Shown piece by piece: positions 1 through 4,918 of a stretch of DNA of 5,730 bases. Source of the DNA: Lachnospiraceae bacterium (GTDB taxonomy: Bacteria; Bacillota_A; Clostridia; Lachnospirales; Lachnospiraceae). The notes under the pieces are model-generated. The model worked only from the letters and a program-made list of their open reading frames with translations, did not search any database and had not been told where the DNA came from. Made by a program: the position numbers and the translations under genes. The stretch spans positions 1 to 5,730 of the forward strand of contig JAGDBR010000147.1 in the NCBI GenBank assembly GCA_017958935.1, read 5' to 3'. The stretch's first letter is position 1, and each line of letters opens with the position of its first letter.

Positions 1-931
1 GGCTTTCCTTCACGGTCCGGAAGATCCCTTCGGCATCCAGGCCGTTCGCGCGGAGGAGCTGCGCATAGGTGCCGCTTTCCCCGAACTTGTCCTGCACGCC
101 GATGCGCGTCAGGCGGACCGGGCACTGCTCGGTCAGGACTTCCGCGCAGGCGGAGCCGAAGCCGCCGAGGACGTTGTGTTCTTCGACGGAGAAGCAGCGG
201 CCTGTCTTCCGGACGCTCGCGACGAGCGTTTCGGCATCGAAGGGCTTGACGGAAGTGTATTCGATCACCTCCGCCTCGAGGCCCTCCGCCGCGAGCATTT
301 CCGCGGCTTCGAGCGTGTTCGACAGCAGCGATCCGCAGACCGCGATCGTGAAGTCTTTTCCTTCCCGGATCACGGATGCCTTGCCCGGAACGACCGGGGT
401 CTCGTACGCGTCATGGAGCTCCGGCACCGCTTCGCGCGAGATGCGCACGTAGCAGGGACCGTCGGTGTTCAGCATTGCGCGGAGCGCGCCGCGGGTCGTC
501 GAGATGTCCGTCGGGGTAAAGATCTTCATGTTCGGCAGGGAGCGGAGCACGCCGATGTCTTCGATCGTCTGGTGCGACGCGCCGTCCGCGAAGTCCGAGA
601 GACCCGCGTAGGTGCCGCAGAGCTTGACGTTCAGGTCGTTGTAAGCCGCGAAGGAGCGGATGTCGTCGCCCGCCCGGAGCGCGACGAGGAAGCCGAACGA
701 AGAGGCGAAGGGGATGAGGCCGGCGGCGGCGAAGCCTGCCGCGATGCCGACCATGTTGCCCTCGGCGATGCCGCAGTTGAAGAAGCGGTCCGGATAAGCC
801 TTCGCGAAGATGTGGGACTGAGTGCTCGCCGAGACGTCCGCGTCCAGGACGATGAGTTTCTCACAGACGGCGCCGAGTTCCTTCAGGGTCTCGCCGTAAA
901 CGATGCGCTGTGCTTTCGGTTCATAAGTCAT
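1..931 (-). CDS. Transketolase, C-terminal subunit (split type), cut at the left edge
   Basis: This is the pyrimidine-binding plus C-terminal half of a two-polypeptide transketolase, a cytoplasmic ThDP enzyme that moves a two-carbon ketol unit from a ketose phosphate to an aldose phosphate. From the ATG at 931 I read 310 codons before the window edge. Split-type subunits are usually about 305-315 residues, so only the last few residues should be missing. The Pyr domain covers roughly residues 1-165 and contains GIAEGNM at 54-60, where E57 is the expected ThDP-activating glutamate, and ASHQTIEDIG near 118-127, with H120 in a substrate-binding position. The transketolase C domain covers about 185-305 and includes EEHNVLGGFGSA at 250-261. 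The start overlaps the end of the upstream subunit gene by 11 bases and has a GGAGGT site 7 bases before the ATG. Paralogous split transketolases that act on apulose-4-phosphate or sulfo-sugars look alike, so the substrate is open. Confidence 0.93.
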   Translation of the reverse strand, partial: MTYEPKAQRIVYGETLKELGAVCEKLIVLDADVSASTQSHIFAKAYPDRFFNCGIAEGNMVGIAAGFAAAGLIPFASSFGFLVALRAGDDIRSFAAYNDLNVKLCGTYAGLSDFADGASHQTIEDIGVLRSLPNMKIFTPTDISTTRGALRAMLNTDGPCYVRISREAVPELHDAYETPVVPGKASVIREGKDFTIAVCGSLLSNTLEAAEMLAAEGLEAEVIEYTSVKPFDAETLVASVRKTGRCFSVEEHNVLGGFGSACAEVLTEQCPVRLTRIGVQDKFGESGTYAQLLRANGLDAEGIFRTVKES

Positions 932-1766
932 AGCCGTCACCTCCGAAAATCTCCCGGATGATCTCGAAATCATCGTCGCCGATCGTCTTGCCGTGCCAGA
1001 TGTTCTTGCCTTCCATGAAGGGAACGCCCTTGCCCTTGATCGTGTTCGCGATGATGACCGAAGTCCCGGTCCCGGGTTCGTCCGCCCAGTCCAGCGCCTC
1101 GAAGATCTCGCGGAAACTGTGTCCGTTGATCTCTTTCGTGCGCAGGCCGAAGGCGCGGATCTTTTCGCCGAGGTCGCCCGTCGGCATGATCTCTTCCTCG
1201 GTGCCGTCCAGCTGCACGCGGTTCCGGTCGATGATGACCGTGAGGTTACCGGGCTGCCACTTATTGGCCGCCATGAAGGCTTCCCAGTTCTGACCTTCGT
1301 CCATCTCGCCGTCACCGCACAGGACGACGACCTTGTAGTCTTTGTTTTGGACCTTCGCCGCGAGCGCCATGCCGATGCCGGCCGAGATGCCCATGCCCAG
1401 GGACCCGGTCGAAAGTTCCACGCCCGGGACCTTGTCGCGGCAGGGGTGTCCCTGCAGGATGCTGCCGAACTTCCGAAGCGTGCCGAGTTCTTTTTTGTCA
1501 ATGAACCCGCGTTCCGCGAGCACCGCATAAAGGATCGGGGCGGCGTGGCCCTTGCTGAGAATGAACCGGTCCCGGTCCGGATCGGCCGGATCTTCCGGGG
1601 AGACATTCAGGGTCTTGAAGTACAGCGCGGACAGGAGCTCGACGGCCGAAAGCGAGCCGCCGGTGTGGCCGGAGCCCGCCTTGTGGATCATCGAGAGGAC
1701 GGTCTTCCGAAGCGCCTGCGCTTTTTCTTCCAGTGCTCTTAATTCATCTTCTGTGTAAGTGATCAT
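921..1766 (-). CDS. Transketolase, N-terminal subunit (split type)
   Basis: This 281-residue protein is the pyrophosphate-binding half of a split transketolase. It carries the ThDP/Mg motif GDG at 151-153, continuing to N182 in IIDRN, followed by the conserved LDG. Other transketolase landmarks are H34 in GSGHTGG, H74 in SKGHAAP, H107 in QGHP, GSLGMG at 121-126 and H258 in IWHGKT. Together these match the histidines that bind cofactor and substrate in transketolases, so the subunit looks intact. The reading frame stays open upstream to 1919, but I chose the ATG at 1766. Family similarity begins right after it, an AGAGGG ribosome site lies 5 bases upstream, and the extension would run into the preceding gene and an intrinsic terminator. 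The protein should pair with the C-terminal subunit as an A2B2 enzyme, with ThDP bound between the halves. The gene lies 59 bases after the glyoxylate carboligase-like gene, with a terminator hairpin between them. Confidence 0.95.
   Translation of the reverse strand: MITYTEDELRALEEKAQALRKTVLSMIHKAGSGHTGGSLSAVELLSALYFKTLNVSPEDPADPDRDRFILSKGHAAPILYAVLAERGFIDKKELGTLRKFGSILQGHPCRDKVPGVELSTGSLGMGISAGIGMALAAKVQNKDYKVVVLCGDGEMDEGQNWEAFMAANKWQPGNLTVIIDRNRVQLDGTEEEIMPTGDLGEKIRAFGLRTKEINGHSFREIFEALDWADEPGTGTSVIIANTIKGKGVPFMEGKNIWHGKTIGDDDFEIIREIFGGDGYDL
939..944 (-). promoter_or_regulatory. Ribosome binding site of the transketolase C-terminal subunit
   Basis: GGAGGT on the minus strand lies 7 bases before the ATG at 931. 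It sits inside the last codons of the N-terminal subunit gene (Gly-Gly near residues 275-276 of that protein). It fixes the start of the downstream subunit and suggests that translation of the two subunits is coupled, which would suit a complex needing equal amounts of each. Confidence 0.85.
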
Positions 1767-1777
1767 GTTTCCCTCTG

Positions 1778-1808
1778 AAAAAGCGACCGCAGGAGGACCT
1801 GCGGCCGC
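1778..1808 (-). terminator. Intrinsic terminator or attenuator between the carboligase-like gene and the transketolase genes
   Basis: On the minus strand there are two 11-base arms (GCGGCCGCAGG and CCTGCGGTCGC) around a TCCT loop. They pair fully, with one G-U, and are followed directly by five T residues at 1782-1778. The hairpin begins 17 bases after the TAA of the carboligase-like gene. Its T-run ends 11 bases before the ATG of the transketolase subunit. The structure is seen directly; whether it stops transcription fully or only lowers downstream expression is inference. Confidence 0.8.
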
Positions 1809-1825
1809 ATTGCGCAATGATGTGA

Positions 1826-3508
1826 TTACTCTTCGGGTGCCCAGGACTTGATCGCGGCGATCGAGCCGCCCATGTCGCAGAGCTGCTTCGGCGCGCAGAT
1901 CGCGTCGATGACGTAGCACTTGCCGTTCGCCTCGGACTCGGCTTTCGCGCGCTGCAGGGCAGCGGCGAGCTCATCCGGGGTGAAGACGCGCTCGGCTTTG
2001 CAGCCGTACGCTTCGCCGAGCTTCACGTAGTCGATCGTGCCGTCCTGGTTGTACGGCATTGCGACCGCGTATTCGAAGCCCAGACCGACCTGGTTCTGAC
2101 GGATCAGGCCGAGGTAGGCGTTGTTCAGGACCACGACGATGATCGGCTTATGGAAGACCGACGCGACGGCGATCTCTTCGCCCATGAACGTCAGGCCGAA
2201 GTCGCCGACGACCGTGACGCAGGTGTTCTCGGGCTTCGCGACCTTCATGCCGAAGAGGCCGGGGATCTCGAAGCCGAGCGTGCCGGCACCGCCGGACGGC
2301 AGGTACTGCTGCGCCTTTTCGATCTCCTGCAGCTGGCCGGACCAGATCTGCGTGATGCCGCAGCCGGAGGAGAAGATCGTGTTCTCGTCGAAGGCCTTGT
2401 TGACTTCCTCGAAGACGCGGTGGGGCATCATCGGGATCTGATCGTAAGAGGTCTTCCGCTTCAGTTCCTTGCGAAGGACCTGCAGCTCTTCGATGCGCTT
2501 CTCGCAGAACGGCTCCCTGTCAAAGCATTTCGCAAAGGCGTCGATGAAGAGCTTCGCGTCGGAAACGACGGCGACGTCCGGTTCGAAGACCATGCCGATC
2601 TGGGAGGGCTCGACGTTCACATGGATGAACTTCCGGCCTTCGCGGTAGGTCTTCAGATCGCCGGTATGGCGGTCGGAGAAGCGGTTGCCGATCGCGAGCA
2701 CGACGTCGGAATCCAGCAGCACGCGGTTGCCGATCGGCTGGCCGACCTGGATGCCCGCGTGACCCGCGTTCAGACGGTGGGTCTCCGGGATGCCGCCCTT
2801 CGCCATATAGGTCGTGATGACCGGGATGTTGTATTTCTCGGCGAATGCCACGACGTCGGCCGTGCAGCCGGAGAGCACGCAGCCGCCGCCCATGATGATG
2901 ACGGGCTTCTTCGCGGTCTTTAACAGGGCCGCCGCCGCTGCGATGTCTTCGCACTTCGGGCTGACCTTTTCGACCGGAATCGGCTCGTAAGCGTCGATGT
3001 CGAACTCGAGCTGCGCTTTTTGGATGTCCAGCGGAAGCTCGACGAGCACGGGGCCGGGACGGCCGGAGCGCATCAGATAAAAGGCTTCGCGCATGACTTC
3101 CGGCAGGTCTGCCGCATCATGCAGGGACCAGGCCTTCTTCGTGACGGTCTTCACGATGTCGGGCATGTCGACGCACTGGAACGGCTCCTGGTGAAGCTGT
3201 CCAACGTTCGCCTGTCCGACGACGGCGAGCACCGGCATCGAATCGATGTAAGCGGTGTAGAGGCCGGTCACGAAGTTCGTGGCGCCCGGGCCCGCGGAGC
3301 AGATCGCCAGCGCGATCTCGTGCTTTGCGCGGTAGTAGCCGTCGGCCGCATGGACCGCCGCTTCCTCGTGGCGCATCGTGAAGTGCTGGATCGGCGCGCC
3401 TTCCAGGTACTTGTAGACCGGATTGATCGCCGCGCCCGGGATGCCGAAAGCGGTCGTGACGCCTTCCTTGACCAGGATCTGCACCAATGCTTCGGAAACT
3501 GTCATCAT
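1826..3508 (-). CDS. gcl: Glyoxylate carboligase-like ThDP enzyme (tartronate-semialdehyde synthase type)
   Basis: This 560-residue protein belongs to the acetolactate synthase / pyruvate oxidase family and is closest in recalled sequence to glyoxylate carboligase. Gcl joins two glyoxylates into tartronate semialdehyde and CO2 in the cytoplasm, using ThDP, Mg and structural FAD. Gcl-like stretches are TAFGIPGAAINP at 19-30, MRSGRPGPVLVELP at 146-159, GNRFSDRHTG at 274-283 with EPSQIG at 300-305, MPHRVFEEVNKAF at 361-373, and LNNAYLGLIRQNQ at 461-473. The ThDP motif runs from GDF at 435-437 to NN at 462-463. Domain order is Pyr (about 1-165), central FAD-type (about 185-330) and PP (about 365-545). 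One oddity is E48 in RHEEA, where E. coli Gcl has V51; acetolactate synthases have Glu there. The protein is about 30 residues shorter than E. coli Gcl (593), mostly at the C terminus. The start is the first of two adjacent ATGs, 8 bases after AGGAAG. The frame is open to 3595, but that stretch contains the promoter. An acetolactate synthase-like activity is the main alternative. Confidence 0.8.
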   Translation of the reverse strand: MMTVSEALVQILVKEGVTTAFGIPGAAINPVYKYLEGAPIQHFTMRHEEAAVHAADGYYRAKHEIALAICSAGPGATNFVTGLYTAYIDSMPVLAVVGQANVGQLHQEPFQCVDMPDIVKTVTKKAWSLHDAADLPEVMREAFYLMRSGRPGPVLVELPLDIQKAQLEFDIDAYEPIPVEKVSPKCEDIAAAAALLKTAKKPVIIMGGGCVLSGCTADVVAFAEKYNIPVITTYMAKGGIPETHRLNAGHAGIQVGQPIGNRVLLDSDVVLAIGNRFSDRHTGDLKTYREGRKFIHVNVEPSQIGMVFEPDVAVVSDAKLFIDAFAKCFDREPFCEKRIEELQVLRKELKRKTSYDQIPMMPHRVFEEVNKAFDENTIFSSGCGITQIWSGQLQEIEKAQQYLPSGGAGTLGFEIPGLFGMKVAKPENTCVTVVGDFGLTFMGEEIAVASVFHKPIIVVVLNNAYLGLIRQNQVGLGFEYAVAMPYNQDGTIDYVKLGEAYGCKAERVFTPDELAAALQRAKAESEANGKCYVIDAICAPKQLCDMGGSIAAIKSWAPEE

Positions 3509-3533
3509 AGTATAGACTTCCTTTCGTGTAATA

Positions 3534-3552
3534 TTGAATATAAAATGTTCAA
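3534..3552. promoter_or_regulatory. Short inverted repeat in the leader of the carboligase-like gene
   Basis: TTGAA and TTCAA arms of 5 bases are separated by 9 AT-rich bases, placed between the -10 box and the ribosome site of the minus-strand gene. The position would suit a repressor site. The arms are short and the region is AT-rich, so this could easily be chance. Confidence 0.2.
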
Positions 3553-3566
3553 AAACGGCTAATCCT

Positions 3567-3595
3567 ATTATAGTCTCGCCGCCTTTATAAGTCAA
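3567..3595 (-). promoter_or_regulatory. Sigma-A-type promoter for the carboligase-transketolase unit
   Basis: Minus-strand TTGACT (3595-3590) is followed by a 17-base spacer and a perfect TATAAT (3572-3567). Transcription should begin near 3560, giving a leader of about 52 bases before the ATG at 3508. That is too short to hold a known thiamine (TPP) riboswitch. A near-consensus promoter next to an operator-like element suggests strong expression that is held back or boosted by a regulator. Confidence 0.85.
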
Positions 3596-3597
3596 TG

Positions 3598-3617
3598 AAG
3601 GAAGCGCTTTTTTCCTT
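3598..3617. promoter_or_regulatory. Candidate CcpA/LacI-family operator (cre-like) between divergent promoters
   Basis: An exact AAGCGCTT palindrome at 3602-3609, with its central CG, is the core of the idealised cre site bound by CcpA in Bacillota; the outer cre bases match poorly. The same stretch is flanked by the inverted arms AAGGAA (3598-3603) and TTCCTT (3612-3617). It lies just upstream of the minus-strand -35 box, and its right arm overlaps the plus-strand -35 box. It is centred about 45 bases from both predicted starts. Function is inferred from position and core sequence only. Confidence 0.4.
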
Positions 3618-3644
3618 GCGTTTTCCGCCGCGATTTGGCATAAT
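3616..3644 (+). promoter_or_regulatory. Extended -10 promoter for the methionine sulfoxide reductase gene
   Basis: TTGCGT (3616-3621), a 17-base spacer and CATAAT (3639-3644), with TGG just before the -10 box, form an extended -10 promoter. The -10 box ends only 6 bases before the ATG at 3651, so transcription would start at or beside the start codon. Confidence 0.6.
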
Positions 3645-3650
3645 GGGTCT

Positions 3651-4115
3651 ATGAGCGACTACATTGAATTACAGGACAATCTGGCGGCCGTCACGGAAGA
3701 CGTCCCGCATCTTCTTTCGAATCTGGCGAACGCTTCGGCCTATATCTACGAGGCGCTGCCGGATCTGAACTGGTGCGGCTTCTATCTGTCGGAGGGCGAA
3801 ACGCTGGTGCTCGGCCCGTTCCAGGGCAAGGCAGCCTGCGTCGAGATCCCTTACGGGAAGGGCGTCTGCGGGACAGCTGCCGCAAAAGATGAAACGGTGC
3901 TCGTGGAGAACGTCCACGACTTTGACGGGCACATCGCCTGCGACTGCGCCTCGAACGCCGAGATTGTCGTGCCGCTGCACGATGCGGAAGGCCGCGTTTT
4001 CGGCGTGCTGGACATCGACAGCCCGCTGTTCTCGCGCTTTACGGAGGAGGACAGGACCGGTCTCGAGGGGTGCGTGCGCGTGCTGGAAAGGACGCTGTTC
4101 GGACGGCAGGCATAA
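3651..4115 (+). CDS. msrC: Free methionine-(R)-sulfoxide reductase (fRMsr, GAF fold)
   Basis: This 154-residue cytoplasmic enzyme should reduce free (not protein-bound) L-methionine-(R)-sulfoxide to methionine, with electrons from thioredoxin, as part of oxidative-stress repair. It closely follows E. coli YebR/MsrC: LANASAYIYE near 25-34, NWCGFYL at 40-46, LVLGPFQGKAAC at 52-63, GVCGTA at 71-76, GHIACD at 93-98, EIVVPL at 104-109 and GVLDIDS at 118-124. The three catalytic-type cysteines are C63, C73 and C97, with spacings of 10 and 24 residues as in the E. coli enzyme. Extra cysteines occur at 42, 99 and 141. The length is near the family norm (about 150-165). There is no clear ribosome site before the ATG; the promoter -10 box ends 6 bases upstream, so the message may be leaderless. 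It diverges from the carboligase-like gene and is followed 51 bases later by a HAD phosphatase. Confidence 0.95.
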   Translation: MSDYIELQDNLAAVTEDVPHLLSNLANASAYIYEALPDLNWCGFYLSEGETLVLGPFQGKAACVEIPYGKGVCGTAAAKDETVLVENVHDFDGHIACDCASNAEIVVPLHDAEGRVFGVLDIDSPLFSRFTEEDRTGLEGCVRVLERTLFGRQA

Positions 4116-4134
4116 CGTCTGCCATACCCGCCGC

Positions 4135-4153
4135 AAACGGCCGGCGGCCGTTT
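4135..4153 (+). other. Intercistronic hairpin between the reductase and phosphatase genes
   Basis: Perfect 8-base arms AAACGGCC and GGCCGTTT surround a GGC loop, 14 bases before the next ATG. No proper T-run follows (the next bases are CTGAAAGG), so it is not a typical intrinsic terminator. It may act as a weak attenuator or an mRNA-stability element. The GAAAGG ribosome site of the next gene begins just after it. Confidence 0.5.
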
Positions 4154-4166
4154 CTGAAAGGCTTTT

Positions 4167-4814
4167 ATGTACGACTATCTGTTGTTTGACCTGGACGGGA
4201 CGCTGACGGACTCGGCGCCCGGCATCATCAATTCCGTCCGCCATGCGCTGGAGCATTTCGGCGTCGAAGAGCGTGAGGACGCGCCGCTGACGCTGTTCGT
4301 CGGCCCGCCGCTGGACGCTTCCTTCCGGAAGTACTACGGCTTCACGCCCGAACAGGCGGCTGAAGCGGTCGGCGTCTACCGCGAATACTTCCGGCCGAAG
4401 GGCATGTTCGAGAACAGCGTCTACCCGGGCATCCCCGAAGCGCTGGAATACCTGAAGGCGCGCGGGAAGCACCTCATCGTCACGACGGCGAAGCCGGAGC
4501 CTTTCGCGAAGCAGATCCTCGAGCATTTCGGGCTGCTGCCGTACTTCGAGTTCGTCGGCGGCGCGACCTTCGAGGAGACACGGACGAAGAAATCCGAGGT
4601 CATTGCCTACGTGCTCGAAGCGCTGGACATCCGCGACAAAACGGCCGCGCTGATGATCGGCGACCGCGAGGACGACATCCTGGGCGCCCGGGAGAACGGG
4701 CTGGACTGCGCCGCGGTCCTTTACGGATACGGCTCGATGGAGGAACTGATGGCCGTTTCGCCGAAACTTTTGCTGGACACCGTGCAGGATCTTAAGATCC
4801 TCGCGGAATTCTGA
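4167..4814 (+). CDS. HAD-superfamily phosphatase, phosphoglycolate phosphatase-like
   Basis: This 215-residue cytoplasmic hydrolase has all four HAD motifs. Motif I is FDLDGTLTDS, with nucleophile D8 and acid/base D10. Motif II is IVTTAKP, with T106. Motif III is a lysine at K141 or K142. Motif IV is IGDREDD, with D166 and D170. The helical cap between motif I and motif II (about residues 15-85) is the C1 type found in phosphoglycolate phosphatase, beta-phosphoglucomutase and related enzymes. The tail LYGYGSMEEL (185-194) is common in Gph-type members, some of which are 5'-nucleotidases, so the real substrate cannot be fixed. The start has GAAAGG 5 bases upstream. It is probably transcribed with the methionine sulfoxide reductase gene. 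A phosphoglycolate role would make glycolate, one step from the glyoxylate used by a Gcl, but the two genes lie in opposite transcription units, so this link is speculative. Confidence 0.88.
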   Translation: MYDYLLFDLDGTLTDSAPGIINSVRHALEHFGVEEREDAPLTLFVGPPLDASFRKYYGFTPEQAAEAVGVYREYFRPKGMFENSVYPGIPEALEYLKARGKHLIVTTAKPEPFAKQILEHFGLLPYFEFVGGATFEETRTKKSEVIAYVLEALDIRDKTAALMIGDREDDILGARENGLDCAAVLYGYGSMEELMAVSPKLLLDTVQDLKILAEF

Positions 4815-4841
4815 GCGTCCGGCGGATTAACCGTACGTATT

Positions 4842-4864
4842 CCGCAGCTTTTGCGGTTTATTAT
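4842..4864 (+). terminator. Weak terminator-like hairpin after the phosphatase gene
   Basis: CCGCA and TGCGG arms of 5 bases surround a GCTTT loop and are followed by TTTATTAT. The stem is short and the T-run is broken, so any termination would be inefficient. It lies 27 bases after the phosphatase stop codon and overlaps the start of the next gene's promoter. Confidence 0.35.
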
Positions 4865-4885
4865 CAGGGGTGCCGCTGCTATAAT
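4857..4885 (+). promoter_or_regulatory. Extended -10 promoter for the SPFH-domain gene
   Basis: A perfect TATAAT (4880-4885) preceded by TGC makes an extended -10 element. A 17-base spacer leads back to a poor -35 (TTTATT, 4857-4862), which is usual for extended -10 promoters. The predicted start near 4892 leaves a leader of about 27 bases containing the strong ribosome site at 4905-4911. Confidence 0.65.
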
Positions 4886-4918
4886 CAAGGCATCTCAATC
4901 ATACAAGGAGGGAATCTT

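Noticed and set aside
176..961. Long plus-strand open frame of 261 codons (and a 127-codon one at 69-452) opposite the transketolase C-terminal subunit.
   Set aside because: Arg/Asp/Val-rich, with no recognisable domain. It mirrors a convincing minus-strand transketolase gene and is the kind of shadow frame expected in GC-rich DNA.
993..1742. Plus-strand open frame of 249 codons opposite the transketolase N-terminal subunit.
   Set aside because: Low-complexity Arg/Asp/Val composition and no motif, while the opposite strand has complete transketolase motifs.
1808..1819. Twelve-base palindrome CATTGCGCAATG just after the carboligase-like stop codon.
   Set aside because: It is short, unlike a known operator, not next to a promoter, and shares only one base with the terminator stem, so a competing antiterminator role is not supported.
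1767..1919. Upstream extension of the transketolase N-terminal subunit by 51 residues.
   Set aside because: The extension translates the terminator and the end of the preceding gene in another frame, and family similarity starts only after the ATG at 1766.
2150..2923. Plus-strand open frame of 257 codons, and another at 3020-3562, opposite the carboligase-like gene.
   Set aside because: Shadow frames with no domain. The second also crosses the well-supported promoter region of the minus-strand gene.
3509..3560. Possible thiamine (TPP) riboswitch ahead of the ThDP-enzyme unit.
   Set aside because: The predicted leader is only about 52 bases, and I see no THI-box CTGAGA-type motif.
3509..3595. 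Upstream extension of the carboligase-like frame by 29 residues to an ATG at 3595.
   Set aside because: That ATG lies at the -35 box, upstream of the predicted transcription start, and the added residues have no family similarity.
3669..4526. Minus-strand open frame of 285 codons spanning the reductase and phosphatase genes.
   Set aside because: It covers two unrelated, well-identified plus-strand genes and their gap, is Arg/Val/Gln-rich and has no recognisable domain.
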